Notes: generated from the sequence alone by a model not told the origin. A DNA stretch of 64,000 bases from DATGUP01 sp035301265 (GCA_035301265.1 DATGUP010000020.1:1-64000); one strand, 5' to 3'; numbered from the stretch's first letter, positions 17,923-27,808 are shown. Made by a program: numbers and translations.

Positions 17923-18880
17923 TTATTTAGAAAAATTAAGGGAATGTTTATAATATTTTATTAAATAAAATTATAGATGTCAATCATTGGTCATCTTTTA
18001 GTAATAATCAAGGTTGAATGAAGGGATGGATGCTTAGTTATTTATTTTCCTGTATCCCCACATTTTATTTGGATATCGGTCAAAAATGTAATTAACGATT
18101 CTTGCTTCTTTTGGATTGTTTGTTTCTTAAATTGTAACCAAACACTTTTCCACCATGTCTATGTTCTAGATCCCTTTGAGATTTATAGAAATAAAGATTC
18201 CAAGCAAGCTAAAAAGAAGCCTTTAAACAAGTCTAAGCAAAAAAGAAATATAAAACATCTCTTTAAAATATCTACATTTTAACTATCTTCGTCGAAACAA
18301 TCGTATATGCCGGCCCTTATATTTGGATTCGGTTAATGTGCCACAGAACTGTTGGATACCCTTTGTTTGTCGCTGAAAATGTCAAAATCTCAGACAAGGA
18401 TTATTTTTCTATTTTGCAAAAATTCATTTCCAGTTGTTTTGACCCCAGCCGCAAAGAGCTTTAAAATAAAGGAAAGGATTATCGGAGGAGAAATAACTGA
18501 TGAACACGGCATCGAACAAATTGATGAACCCGGGAGATTCTAAACAAAGGCATTGTGAAAAAACAGTTGCAAGCCCTAAATGTTTATGTGGCTACAAATC
18601 GTCGGGTTTCACAGGCGGTAAGGAAAGAAGCGGTCTATTCAAAAGGTTTTCAAGGTGAACTCGATGCGATCTATACTTTGCGCGAGGCACAAGGATAAAA
18701 CTTTGGAAGTTAACTTGGTTCGTTCGGTTGTGGAACAGCTGTTGGGTTCGGCGGTAGATTCAATGCTCGTTTGGCTACTTGCAGAAAACACGTTCATGTA
18801 TTGTTATGAAAGATTGAGCAGTGTGAATCTTTCTTCTGATATGATTGAACTCGGCGGTAAGAAACTGCAGAAAATAGCAT
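17923..18880. other. About 950 bases without a clear gene; decayed coding remnants
   Basis: No intact gene is recognisable. Around 18540-18698 one frame reads as a plausible protein fragment (QALNVYVATNRRVSQAVR ... FQGELDAIYTLREAQG) with no start, and a short frame at 18500-18658 has GGAGGAG upstream. The remaining frames look random. The stretch appears to be degraded coding sequence. Confidence 0.45.
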
Positions 18881-19576
18881 ATGAATAGAAAAACTTGGCA
18901 CGAATCGGTTTTTGAAAGTGGGATGCATGTGATAAAAGATAAGTTAAAACGGGCGTTAAATTTTGTTGAAAAAGGCTATTTAAAACAAGCAGAAATTCTT
19001 TATTTGCAGTGTGTGGATGTGCTGGGAGAAGGCTCTTCCGAATACGAACAAGCTTTACACGGATTGGCCTATGTAAAAATGGATCTCGGACATTTTGAAG
19101 ACGCACGGGATTTATACAGGAAATTGCTGGAAATAGCGCGGGAAAAAGGGCATAAAGAGCGTGAGGCGATTGTCTATCATCAGCTCGGCATGGTCGAGCA
19201 AATGGCAGGCCAATACTCGGAAGCACGCCGCTTTTTCCAAGCGGAGCGAGCTGTCTATGAATCTCATCATCCGGATTTTTATCTCGGTTTGGCGGCTAAT
19301 TGGTATGAGGAAGGAATTATGAGCTTGAAAGAACGTGATTTGACCAGTGCTCATAAACATTTTACAGTTTCTTTGGATTATGCGAAACAGTCAGGGGATT
19401 TGGTTGCCATTGGCTGCGCTTATCGCGGTCTTGGTGACAGCTGGCAGAAAACAGGCGATGAGGATAAAGCGCATGCATATTTTGCACAAGCGAAAGAAGT
19501 GTTTTGGCGTGCGGGAGATGAAAAGGCTGTGAAGGAAGTAGACAATCGGCTAAGGAATGATCATCACATGCCGTAA
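18881..19576 (+). CDS. Tetratricopeptide-repeat protein
   Basis: A 231-residue all-helical protein with about five TPR-like repeats: ALNFVEKGYLKQAEILYLQC, LAYVKMDLGHFEDARDLYRK, HQLGMVEQMAGQYSEARRFF, a unit around residues 145-170 and YRGLGDSWQKTGDEDKAHAY. No catalytic or membrane domain, so a protein-binding scaffold or regulator is likely. The first ATG has little ribosome binding site; a start at Met15 (18923), after GAAAGTGGG, is also plausible. Confidence 0.7.
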   Translation: MNRKTWHESVFESGMHVIKDKLKRALNFVEKGYLKQAEILYLQCVDVLGEGSSEYEQALHGLAYVKMDLGHFEDARDLYRKLLEIAREKGHKEREAIVYHQLGMVEQMAGQYSEARRFFQAERAVYESHHPDFYLGLAANWYEEGIMSLKERDLTSAHKHFTVSLDYAKQSGDLVAIGCAYRGLGDSWQKTGDEDKAHAYFAQAKEVFWRAGDEKAVKEVDNRLRNDHHMP

Positions 19577-19619
19577 GTGCTAGACTGTATAGGATCTGAA
19601 TTCAAGGATGTGCGCATTG

Positions 19620-19747
19620 ATGAAGAAGTGGTACGCGGCAGCAGGTATTTGTATCAATGAGAAAATGAGCTGCTTATGGTCAAACAAGGAACCCCAGAGG
19701 AGTGCTTGTATTGGCAGGGAAAACTGTATGACTATTTTCTCCGGTAA
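19620..19747 (+). pseudogene. NUDIX hydrolase remnant with frameshift
   Basis: The ATG at 19620 opens MKKWYAAAGICINE; then a one-base shift gives NELLMVKQGTPEE and YWQG, the usual N-terminal part of a NUDIX protein up to the region before the NUDIX box. The box itself and the rest are missing. Confidence 0.55.
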
Positions 19748-19770
19748 CATGGTTATAGGTTAAACTGATT

Positions 19771-19784
19771 TGAAAGCGCTTAAT
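19771..19784 (+). promoter_or_regulatory. cre-like box upstream of the flavoprotein dehydrogenase
   Basis: TGAAAGCGCTTAAT has the full cre core (TGAAAGCGCTT) but lacks the final CA. It lies about 60 bases before the dehydrogenase start. Confidence 0.4.
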
Positions 19785-19842
19785 AATATGTCACGTCTTG
19801 CGGATGATTAAAAATAAAACCTATGTCAGGGGGGATTGAGTG

Positions 19843-21489
19843 ATGGATTATGATGTCATTGTTGTTGGCGCCGGGCTTGCCGGACTCGTTGCGACAGCAG
19901 AAATGGCTGATGCGGGGAAAAAGGTTCTCGTTTTGGATCAGGAGCCGGAAAGCTCATTCGGCGGTCAGGCGTGGTGGTCGTTCGGCGGGATCTTTTTGGT
20001 CGATTCGCCAGAACAGCGTCTAATGGGTGTGAAAGATTCCCGAGATTTGGCGTGGCAAGATTGGCTGGGAACAGCAGGATTTGACCGGGAAGATGAAGAT
20101 TATTGGGCTCAGAAATGGGCAGAAGCGTATGTTGATTTTGCCGCGGGAGAAAAGCGAGATTGGCTGCGCGGGATGGGGGTGCGTATTTTTCCAGTTGTCG
20201 GCTGGGCAGAGCGCGGCGGCTATTTAGCTGAAGGGCATGGCAATTCAGTCCCGCGCTTTCACATCGTATGGGGGACAGGTCCAGGGATTGTCGCACCATT
20301 TGTGGCGCGCGTCCGGGAGCATATGAAAAATGGACGTGTCGATTATTTGCCGCGTCACCGGGTGGATGATCTCATCCGTCAGAACGGGGCGGTCGTCGGT
20401 GCTAGCGGTTCAATATTGGAACCGAGTTCAGCCGATCGCGGAGAATCGAGTTCGCGCAAAGTGGTTGGTGATTTTGTGTACCGGGCCGAGGCTGTTGTTG
20501 TCGCTAGCGGCGGGATCGGTGGCAATTTCGATTTGATTCGGAAAAACTGGCCAGAGCGCCTCGGGAAACCGCCCGAGCATATGCTTTCCGGCGTTCCCGC
20601 GCATGTGGATGGGCGAATGCTAGCGATTGCTGAAGCGGCAGGGGGCCGGATCGTGAATCGCGACCGTATGTGGCATTACACGGAAGGCATCAAAAACTGG
20701 AGTCCGGTTTGGCCGAGGCACGGCATCCGCATTTTACCGGGGCCGTCTTCGGTTTGGCTCGATGCATGGGGCCGGCGTTTTCCTGCTCCGAACTTCCCCG
20801 GTTTTGACACATTGGGAACGCTTGAAGCGATCCAGAAAACGGGTTATGACTATTCGTGGTTTATTTTAACGGAAAAAATCATTGAAAAGGAATTTGCGCT
20901 ATCAGGCTCAGAGCAAAATCCTGATTTAACGGGAAAAAGTATTCGGAAAGTGCTGGGCCGCGTGCGTTCTGGAGCACCAGGACCTGTGCAGAAATTTTTG
21001 GACTATGGCGAGGATTTCGTTGTGGCGGACAATATTGATAATCTCGTCATCGGTATGAATCGATTAACAGGTGAAAAGCTGCTGGATGCGAGGGAAGTAG
21101 AACGCCAGATTCAGGCGCGCGACCGGGAAATGGACAACACCTTTACGAAGGATCTACAAATTGCCGCCATGCGCACCGCTCGCAACTACCTCGGCGACAA
21201 ATTGATTCGCGTCGCTAAACCGCATAAAATCCTCGATCCGAAAAATGGACCATTGATCGCTGTGCGCCTAAATATTCTCAGTCGCAAAACACTCGGCGGC
21301 CTACAAACGGATTTATCCGGACGGGTGCTTGATGCAGAAGGAAATCCTGTGCCAGGTTTATATGCAGCCGGTGAAGCATCTGGATTCGGCGGAGGAGGCA
21401 TGCACGGCTATCGTTCGCTCGAGGGAACGTTTGTCGGCGGCTGTTTGTTTACGGGACGCGTGGTCGGCCGAACGATTGCGGAGATATGA
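19843..21489 (+). CDS. FAD-binding dehydrogenase (KstD/fumarate-reductase flavoprotein type)
   Basis: A 548-residue flavoprotein. The N-terminal FAD motif DVIVVGAGLAGLVATAEMAD is followed by VLDQEPESSFGGQAWWSFGG; a second dinucleotide segment (VVVASGGIGGNFDL) is at about residue 215; the C-terminal FAD loop GLYAAGEASGFGGGGMHG is near residue 505. This is the layout of FAD-dependent 3-ketosteroid dehydrogenase and fumarate-reductase relatives. The electron acceptor and substrate are unknown. The coding sequence is richer in GC than neighbours, a hint of transfer. ATG at 19843 lies eight bases after AGGGGGG. Confidence 0.8.
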   Translation: MDYDVIVVGAGLAGLVATAEMADAGKKVLVLDQEPESSFGGQAWWSFGGIFLVDSPEQRLMGVKDSRDLAWQDWLGTAGFDREDEDYWAQKWAEAYVDFAAGEKRDWLRGMGVRIFPVVGWAERGGYLAEGHGNSVPRFHIVWGTGPGIVAPFVARVREHMKNGRVDYLPRHRVDDLIRQNGAVVGASGSILEPSSADRGESSSRKVVGDFVYRAEAVVVASGGIGGNFDLIRKNWPERLGKPPEHMLSGVPAHVDGRMLAIAEAAGGRIVNRDRMWHYTEGIKNWSPVWPRHGIRILPGPSSVWLDAWGRRFPAPNFPGFDTLGTLEAIQKTGYDYSWFILTEKIIEKEFALSGSEQNPDLTGKSIRKVLGRVRSGAPGPVQKFLDYGEDFVVADNIDNLVIGMNRLTGEKLLDAREVERQIQARDREMDNTFTKDLQIAAMRTARNYLGDKLIRVAKPHKILDPKNGPLIAVRLNILSRKTLGGLQTDLSGRVLDAEGNPVPGLYAAGEASGFGGGGMHGYRSLEGTFVGGCLFTGRVVGRTIAEI

Positions 21490-21704
21490 CTTTTCAAGAA
21501 TGTGGGATTTTCGGGTCATTCCATAATTCTTATATCATCAGGAGGCTATCTCCTGAAATAGAACATGACAAACAAGCTGTATTTTGCAGTAGATCGAAAC
21601 GACATATCGAATGTCGGGGGTTTTGCTGAAAAGAGTAGCATTCATAGTTGTTCAAAATATGGATTCCGATGATTTGTAAAATGCATATAGAAAGGGCGTT
21701 CGCC

Positions 21705-22142
21705 ATGAAGGATGTAAGTGGGTATCTTTATGCAGCGCGCATGACGAATCAATTGGCCACAGATATACCGGAAAAGATTTGGGATGAAAAGTTGATTTCT
21801 GAACTAGGGTCATTGAAAAAATTGTTTCTGCATATGATTCGCGTGAGGAACGTCTATGCTGATGGGCTCCAGACAGGTGTGATCGCTTTTCCGGGCAAAT
21901 TACCCGATGCAGAAAACCGGCTCATAGAAGAATTAGAGCGAAGCAGCGATAACCTGGCCCAAGTATTTACTCAAGTTGTTCATAATAGTATAGACTTCTG
22001 TGGAGAATGTCTATCTGTAGATGAAATGCTGGCGATGGCCATCCAGCATGAAGGCATTCATCAAGGGCAATATTATGTAGCCTTAAAACAGTATGGCTTC
22101 AAGCTACCACAACAGTGGAGACAGGATTGGTCCATGCTGTAA
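21705..22142 (+). CDS. DinB-family protein
   Basis: A 145-residue four-helix protein of the DinB/YfiT metal-binding superfamily. Candidate metal ligands are a His in LKKLFLHMIRVRN (about residue 42) and IQHEGIHQGQYY (about 117-128), with the HxxxHQGQ pattern typical of DinB. Such proteins are often thiol transferases or damage-inducible proteins of unknown reaction. I start at the ATG at 21705, eight bases after AAAGGG; an upstream in-frame start at 21648 has no site. Confidence 0.72.
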   Translation: MKDVSGYLYAARMTNQLATDIPEKIWDEKLISELGSLKKLFLHMIRVRNVYADGLQTGVIAFPGKLPDAENRLIEELERSSDNLAQVFTQVVHNSIDFCGECLSVDEMLAMAIQHEGIHQGQYYVALKQYGFKLPQQWRQDWSML

Positions 22143-22270
22143 TAGTTTAGTAAAAATCCTTCTACGGTTTGCGATTGTTTAATGGATTTATTGTTTCCAG
22201 TTTGGTCGAATATGCGCATAAAAAATAGTTCAGGTATATAAAGGGATTATCATGTTTCAGCCACTATGAT

Positions 22271-22447
22271 TCATTTGCCTGTTTGTGCTTTTGACTTAAA
22301 AAATATAATAGATCGATCAATCAAAGACCATATGACCGATACCCCTGCTGAAATCATTATATTTGTTTCATGGCCAACGCCGATGATGGTTCCGACGAAG
22401 TAAAAGGCAAAAACGCGTAAGAAGGCCATGATGGTCGAAAAAAGCAT
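22271..22447 (-). CDS. Possible small membrane protein, 58 residues
   Basis: Begins MLFSTIMAFLRVFAFYFVG and has two hydrophobic segments and a charged tail. No good ribosome binding site; the open frame continues upstream without a stop, so this may be the tail of a decayed gene. Not recognised. Confidence 0.3.
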   Translation of the reverse strand: MLFSTIMAFLRVFAFYFVGTIIGVGHETNIMISAGVSVIWSLIDRSIIFFKSKAQTGK

Positions 22448-22512
22448 GAGATCACGGGCTTCAAAACGCTTTTGACAAGCATTTGCCTTTATCTTGTTGC
22501 GACGATTTTTAG

Positions 22513-22626
22513 TTTGACCTTTTAGGGATTGGCAGCTGGGCTTTAACCGTGGCTTTCATGATGCTGGGCGCCTATTTTACAAAATACTTGCAGCCGCCAA
22601 ATGAAGGCAAAAACGAAGTAGAATGA
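22513..22626 (+). pseudogene. C-terminal remnant of a membrane protein (acyltransferase-like?)
   Basis: An open tail reading LLGIGSWALTVAFMMLGAYF then a charged end. The pattern recalls the last helix of membrane acyltransferases. The upstream part is absent. Confidence 0.3.
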
Positions 22627-22855
22627 ATTTTATTACAGATCGGTGTGCATGATCATCAGTCATTACACAAAACAGGCCAGATTTTTTTATGCAGGTTTGG
22701 CGCGGTATTTATTGTTGGGCTCATTTTTAATGAGCGGATGAATCTTATAGAAAGCATTCCAGAGTCGCTGTCCCCTTTATCCCAGCCGATCATGATTGCA
22801 GGGGTTGTCTTAATATTTATCACGAACTTCTTCCGGAAAAAGCAGGGAAAAGACG

Positions 22856-23872
22856 TTACCAGTTGCCTCGAGGTTCTAATCCAAAGGCATTTGCCAGTAA
22901 GTCGATTCCTTTTAAACGGTTGTCTGCCCCGAAGAAATTAGGAATGATCATGATCTCGTCCGCTTGGTAAAGATCGGCAATGTGTTCGATTTCCGCTTTA
23001 ACTTGCGGTGCGTCTCCAACGATGACTCGGTTGCGGTTTTTCTTCACCTTTTCTTTTTCGACAGCGCTCAATCCCCGATTTTTTGCCGTTGCAATGGAAG
23101 GATAGTATGGCGGTTGATGGGCTGATTCGACAAATAACAGCCATAAATCAAAAGCTTTGGCGATTTCCTCTGCTTCCTCAGCTGTTTCTGCAATAATGGC
23201 AAAAACGGCAATCATGACTTGCGGCTGCTCCAATAGCGAGGAAGGTTGAAAATGGTTTCGATAATTTTGTACGATTTCGATGCCATCCCCAGACGGATTA
23301 GCAAAATGAGCATAAGCAAAGGCTGCACCTTTGGCAGAGGCAATTTTAGCACTGCCTGTGCCGCTTCCGAGCATCCAGATGTCGGGTACCGTGTCGATGA
23401 TTGGCGTGGCGATGAGGTTTTGGAAACGATGATCGCTTGTTTTATCATCTGTCAAATATTTGTATAAATCATCGACTTGTTGTTCGTACGGCAGGCGTTT
23501 TTCTTTTGTTTCATTTAACGCTTTGTTTACGATGCGAAAGCTGGGCGAACGGCCGATTCCTAAGTCAATGCGATTCGGATGCAGGGCCTCAAGCATGCGG
23601 AAGTTTTCCGCGACTTTATAAGGACTGTAATGAGGTAACATCACACCGCCTGAGCCGATGCGCATGCTTTCGGTTGACGCAGCGATATGCATCATGAGCA
23701 TTTCCGGGGTGCTTGCGGCAAGCGAAAACACTTGATGATGTTCGGCAACCCAAAATCTATGATAGCCGAGTCTTTCCGCGTGTTTGGCCAATTCTGTTGT
23801 CTGCAGCAGCGCTTGGCGTGCATGTATTCCTTCATCAATAGGTGAATAATCGAGTATGTTTAGCCGCACCAT
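22856..23872 (-). CDS. LLM-class flavin-dependent oxidoreductase
   Basis: A luciferase-like monooxygenase, 338 residues. Typical motifs: LDYSPIDEG at the start, HAERLGYHRFWVAEHH (about 31-46), IGSGGVMLPHYSP (about 72), LGIGRSP (about 104) and a C-terminal VGDAPQVKAEI. This is the single-subunit MsnO8-like group found in many Bacillus genomes; FMNH2-dependent oxidation of an unknown substrate is expected. AAAGGAG precedes the ATG. Confidence 0.85.
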   Translation of the reverse strand: MVRLNILDYSPIDEGIHARQALLQTTELAKHAERLGYHRFWVAEHHQVFSLAASTPEMLMMHIAASTESMRIGSGGVMLPHYSPYKVAENFRMLEALHPNRIDLGIGRSPSFRIVNKALNETKEKRLPYEQQVDDLYKYLTDDKTSDHRFQNLIATPIIDTVPDIWMLGSGTGSAKIASAKGAAFAYAHFANPSGDGIEIVQNYRNHFQPSSLLEQPQVMIAVFAIIAETAEEAEEIAKAFDLWLLFVESAHQPPYYPSIATAKNRGLSAVEKEKVKKNRNRVIVGDAPQVKAEIEHIADLYQADEIMIIPNFFGADNRLKGIDLLANAFGLEPRGNW

Positions 23873-24157
23873 GTTGATTGCTCCTTTCTTTATTTACTCA
23901 GGTTGGTTAGTACATTGGATGAACAGGCTTATTGAGCGCTTTTTCCTTGCAAAATCATTTTCCTATACTAAATAGGGATTGACAATGAATCGGCTTTAGA
24001 ATAACAGTTGTTGCGATGCAAGTCCAACTCAATTTTCCATGTATTCAAAATGGCTATACAAAGCATATTGCTATTTTTTGTTTTCTGAAATATGATAATA
24101 GAAAGAATATACATCGCTATGCAACAGTCACCAAAACGAATGAGGGAGTTGATACAA

Positions 24158-25741
24158 ATGGAAACGGATGCGGCTGGAAGCGTCGGTATGTCATTGCAAC
24201 GGGTGCGGCGGAATACACTAAGCGATGTGCTTGTTAGGACGCGAAATCGGATGCCGGAAAAATTTGCGCTTGCCTATAATGAACAGCGGCTGAATTACGC
24301 CGAATTGGACGACAGTGTCAATCAGACGGCACGGGTGTTTTTGGCTGACGGTATGAAAAAAGGTGACATGGTTGTGGTAATGTCGAAAAACAGTCTTGAC
24401 TTTGTTGTCGTAAAGTTTGCGCTGGCGCGAATCGGGGCTGTAATGATTCCGATCAATTACATGCTGGTGGCCAAGGATGTGCAGTATATTTTAGAGCATG
24501 CTGAAGTAAGAGTGCTCGTGGCATCGGAAGAATATGCCCATGTTTTAGATCAGGCGTCGACTAGGATGGACATCCAGCGGCGTTATTTGTTGGATGTGTT
24601 GGGAACGTTTGGAGGGGATCTGGCGGCATGGATACCGTTGTCGGTTGCACGTGAAGACGAATCGGCAGCTGTTGTCGATATGGATGTGGACGATGACGAT
24701 TTGGCGCAAGTGCTGTATACAAGCGGAACGGAATCGCGACCGAAAGGGGTGATGTTGTCGCATAAAAGTATTATTAGTGAATATGTTAGCTGCGTCGTTG
24801 ATGGAAAAATGGAATCACACGATGTACTTGTTCACGCGCTGCCGTTTTATCACAGTGCCCAACTCCATGTGTTTCTTGGACCGAGCATCTATTTGGGAGC
24901 GAGCGGCATCATCCTTGATACAGCCAGTCCGGATGTGATTTTGGAAACGATCGAAAAAGAGGGCGCAACACAGCTGTTTGCTCCGCCGACGGTATGGATT
25001 GCGCTTTTAGGCCACCCGGACTTTGACAGCCGAGATTTGTCTACGTTGGAAAAATGCTATTATGGCGCTGCGAGTATGCCGCGGGAAGTTTTGAAGGAAC
25101 TGTCGGAACGCTTGCCGAATGCCAAGTTTTGGAATTTTTACGGGCAGACGGAAGTCGCTCCGCTGGCAACTGCTTTGCAGCCGGAAGATCAGCTCAGAAA
25201 GCTTGGCTCGGCTGGTGTACCGACATTGAATGTGGAAACGCGGATGGTGGATGATGCTGGGAACGAAGTGCCGCGGGGCGAAATAGGTGAAATTGTACAC
25301 CGGACGCCGCATGCGATGATCGGCTACTTGCACGATCCGGAAAAGACAGAAGAAGCCTTCCGCGGCGGCTGGTTTCACAGCGGAGATCTCGGAGTCATGG
25401 ACGAAGAAGGCTATATCACAATTGTGGACCGAAAAAAAGATATGATCAATACAGGCGGCGAGAACGTATCTAGCCGAGAAATTGAGGAAACGATTTATCA
25501 AATGGACGGTGTCAGCGAAGTGGCAGTGATCGGTATTCCGGATGCCTACTGGATTGAAGCAGTGATGGCAGTCGTTGTCCCGAAAGAAGGGACGTATTTG
25601 ACAGAAGAGGCAGTTATGTCATTTTGCCGGGAGCGCTTATCGCGTTTTAAGGTGCCAAAACATGTTGATTTTATCAATACGCTGCCAAAAAATCCAAGCG
25701 GGAAAGTGCTGAAACGGTCGTTGAGAGACATGTACAAATAG
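24158..25741 (+). CDS. Acyl-CoA ligase (AMP-binding, FadD-like)
   Basis: An adenylate-forming enzyme of about 527 residues that activates a fatty or aryl acid with ATP and CoA. Motifs: YTSGTESRPKGVMLSHKS at about 186 (AMP-binding), YGQTE at about 328, GWFHSGDLGVMDEEGY at about 404, DRKKDMINTGGENVSS at about 424 and the catalytic lysine in PSGKVLKR at about 513. I start at the ATG at 24158, nine bases after GAGGGAG; the in-frame codons before it have no site. Cotranscription with the YbaK gene 54 bases downstream is likely. Confidence 0.85.
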   Translation: METDAAGSVGMSLQRVRRNTLSDVLVRTRNRMPEKFALAYNEQRLNYAELDDSVNQTARVFLADGMKKGDMVVVMSKNSLDFVVVKFALARIGAVMIPINYMLVAKDVQYILEHAEVRVLVASEEYAHVLDQASTRMDIQRRYLLDVLGTFGGDLAAWIPLSVAREDESAAVVDMDVDDDDLAQVLYTSGTESRPKGVMLSHKSIISEYVSCVVDGKMESHDVLVHALPFYHSAQLHVFLGPSIYLGASGIILDTASPDVILETIEKEGATQLFAPPTVWIALLGHPDFDSRDLSTLEKCYYGAASMPREVLKELSERLPNAKFWNFYGQTEVAPLATALQPEDQLRKLGSAGVPTLNVETRMVDDAGNEVPRGEIGEIVHRTPHAMIGYLHDPEKTEEAFRGGWFHSGDLGVMDEEGYITIVDRKKDMINTGGENVSSREIEETIYQMDGVSEVAVIGIPDAYWIEAVMAVVVPKEGTYLTEEAVMSFCRERLSRFKVPKHVDFINTLPKNPSGKVLKRSLRDMYK

Positions 25742-25794
25742 GTTTAAATGTTTTGCAAAGTGGTGAGTATTTTAATCAGGAGAGTGATGTATTT

Positions 25795-26271
25795 ATGCAT
25801 ACTTTAAAAAATGGAGCGAAAAGCTTTCAAGAACAATTAAAACAGCTGGGCTATGCCAATCAGGTGATAGAGCTCCCTGACAGCACCCGAACGGCCAAGG
25901 AGGCGGCGGAAGCAGTTGGCTGTGATGTTTCGCATATTGCCAAATCGATTATATTCCGGCTTGCCAGCTCAGACAAGCCCCTGCTTGTTGTAGCAAGCGG
26001 AACTAATCGGATCAATGAAAAACAAATCGAAGCCTATCTTGATGACCGTTTGCGAAAAGCCGATGCCGATTTTGTGCGAAAAAGAACCGGCTATGTCATA
26101 GGCGGTGTGCCTCCAGTCGGTCATGCTGAACCCATTCGCACATTTATTGACGAGGATCTTTTGCAATATGAAACAATCTGGGCGGCGTCCGGGCATCCGA
26201 AGGCTGTATTTCAATTGAAGCCGGATGAGCTGGTGGCAATGACAGATGGCCAAGTCGTTCGTGTGACATAA
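25795..26271 (+). CDS. YbaK/EbsC-family aminoacyl-tRNA deacylase-like protein
   Basis: A 158-residue protein of the YbaK/ProX domain, which hydrolyses mischarged aminoacyl-tRNA. Signatures are SIIFRLASSDKPLLVVASG (about 45-63), a lysine-rich ADADFVRKRTGYVIGGVPPVGH (split at about 90-110) and VFQLKPDEL near the end. The short form lacks a synthetase domain. AGGAGA lies about 11 bases before the ATG. A terminator follows. Confidence 0.82.
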   Translation: MHTLKNGAKSFQEQLKQLGYANQVIELPDSTRTAKEAAEAVGCDVSHIAKSIIFRLASSDKPLLVVASGTNRINEKQIEAYLDDRLRKADADFVRKRTGYVIGGVPPVGHAEPIRTFIDEDLLQYETIWAASGHPKAVFQLKPDELVAMTDGQVVRVT

Positions 26272-26285
26272 TGGCTGAAGATGAT

Positions 26286-26329
26286 ATAGAAACAGGTGTC
26301 TAACAGCGCCTGTTTCTTTCTATTTTTTA
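26286..26329 (+). terminator. Terminator after the YbaK-family gene
   Basis: Stem AGAAACAGG (26288-26296) with CCTGTTTCT (26309-26317), then TTCTATTTTTT. Confidence 0.85.
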
Positions 26330-26334
26330 AAAGC

Positions 26335-26674
26335 TACCGGCGGACAAGCGGTTGTCGGAACGGATATTGAGTACGGAGGATCTGCCGGATTGGCTGGAAA
26401 AGCCGGAGGCACTTTTCTTGATCCGGATTTAGTTTTGGAAGGCGGTGAATCCAGCCGGGAAGCGACCGAGCGGACTGTGAATGTAATTGAAGGGATATTG
26501 GCAGATGGGACGGGCAGCACTGTAGTTGTGACACATGGAAAGCTGTTATTAAAGCATTTTGACAACAACCGATATGGTTTTGAAACATGGAAACGATTGA
26601 CGAATCCGGATATTTTTCTGCTAGAACGCGCGGATGGAGAAACGTTCATCAGGCGGATGCGGGTAGAAAAATAG
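26335..26674 (+). pseudogene. Histidine phosphatase (phosphoglycerate mutase-like) remnant
   Basis: The first frame reads DKRLSERILSTEDLPDWLEK and the next, after a frameshift near 26395, reads FLDPDLVLEGGESSREATER ... VVVTHGKLL, the C-terminal two thirds of a histidine phosphatase with the conserved GGES and THGK segments. The catalytic N-terminal RHG is missing. Truncated and frameshifted. Confidence 0.7.
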
Positions 26675-26722
26675 GCTGAATATGGTAGAATAATCAATCA
26701 ACAACGTGAGGGGGGAATTGAC

Positions 26723-27757
26723 ATGCTTAGCAAACCTAAAAAATTGAATCCAGGTGATAAGGTAGCAACCGTGAGTCCTTCTTCCGGTATTACCGGAGAA
26801 CCGGAGCTGCAGTGGCGGTATGAGCAAGGTGTCCAGCGGCTCTGTGATGTGTTCGGCCTTGAGGTCGTTGCCATGCCGAATAGTTTAAAAGGGATCGACT
26901 TTCTGTATGAACATCCGGAGGCTCGGGCCGAGGACTTGATGGCAGCCTTCCGGGATGACAGTATCAAAGCGATTATTGCTAACATCGGCGGAAGTGACAG
27001 CATCCGGCTCTTGCCTTATATGGACTTTGATATTATTCGCAATAATCCAAAGATACTTATGGGTTATTCTGATGTGACTATATCCCATTTGTTTTGCCAC
27101 AAAGCTGGATTGTCATCGTTTTACGGGCCGGCCATTCTGACGGATTTTGCCGAGAATGTCGAGATGCATACATATACGATTGAGATGGTGAAGCGGACGT
27201 TGTTTTCCAGTGACGTTGTCGGAGACATCCAGCCTGCACCCGAGTGGACAAGTGAACATTTAGAGTGGACCGATCCGGCAAACAGGCATTTAAGGCGGAA
27301 GATGCAGCCTAACCGGGGATATGAAGTCTTACAAGGGACAGGTGTTGCTCGGGGGCGCTTGATTGGCGGCTGTATAGAAGTTCTTGAGTTTGCAAAAGGG
27401 ACGATCATCTGGCCTGAGAAAAAATATTGGGAGGACAGTATCCTTTTCTTTGAAACGTCAGAAGAGAAACCGGAACCTGATCTTATTGTCCGCTGGCTAC
27501 GGAATTATGCAGCACAAGGTATTTTGCACCAGGCAAGCGGCATCATTTTCAGTAAGCCACAGGATGAGGCGTATTATGACGAATACAAAGAAGCCATCCG
27601 GATGGTCATGCAGGAATATGGACTGGATGATTTACCGATTTTATATAATCTGAATTTTGGCCATACCGAACCGATGATGGTGCTGCCGTATGGCCGGTTG
27701 GCAGAGATTGATTGCCGTCGGGTGACGTTTTCGATATTGGAGAGCGCTGTAAAATAA
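26723..27757 (+). CDS. LD-carboxypeptidase family protein (S66, MccF-like)
   Basis: A serine peptidase of family S66, 344 residues. The nucleophile is Ser116 in LMGYSDVTISHLF; the other triad members should be the glutamate in IGGCIEVLEF (about 215) and the histidine in NFGHTEP (about 313). S66 enzymes trim the terminal D-Ala from murein tetrapeptides in recycling, or in the MccF subgroup cleave microcin C-type toxic nucleotides. The length and lack of signal peptide fit a cytoplasmic MccF-like enzyme. GAGGGGGG precedes the ATG. Confidence 0.85.
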   Translation: MLSKPKKLNPGDKVATVSPSSGITGEPELQWRYEQGVQRLCDVFGLEVVAMPNSLKGIDFLYEHPEARAEDLMAAFRDDSIKAIIANIGGSDSIRLLPYMDFDIIRNNPKILMGYSDVTISHLFCHKAGLSSFYGPAILTDFAENVEMHTYTIEMVKRTLFSSDVVGDIQPAPEWTSEHLEWTDPANRHLRRKMQPNRGYEVLQGTGVARGRLIGGCIEVLEFAKGTIIWPEKKYWEDSILFFETSEEKPEPDLIVRWLRNYAAQGILHQASGIIFSKPQDEAYYDEYKEAIRMVMQEYGLDDLPILYNLNFGHTEPMMVLPYGRLAEIDCRRVTFSILESAVK

Positions 27758-27808
27758 AGATACGGCAGCATATGATAGCAAGTCCGGCTATATAGTATAA
27801 TGAATGTA

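Larger units (their letters stand above)
22143..22855. other. Decayed intergenic region with gene remnants
   Basis: This 700-base stretch holds a short minus-strand membrane ORF (22271-22447), a plus-strand tail of a membrane protein (about 22513-22626) and a plus-strand hydrophobic frame (22645 onward). None looks like a complete gene. Confidence 0.5.

Noticed and set aside
19856..20299. 147-codon minus-strand frame
   Set aside because: Antisense shadow of the flavoprotein dehydrogenase gene.
22645..22941. 98-codon plus-strand hydrophobic frame
   Set aside because: Overlaps the 3' end of the LLM oxidoreductase gene, has no ribosome binding site and sits in a decayed region; at best a remnant.
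25007..25501. 164-codon minus-strand frame
   Set aside because: Lies fully inside the acyl-CoA ligase gene on the other strand; a shadow of GC-rich codons.
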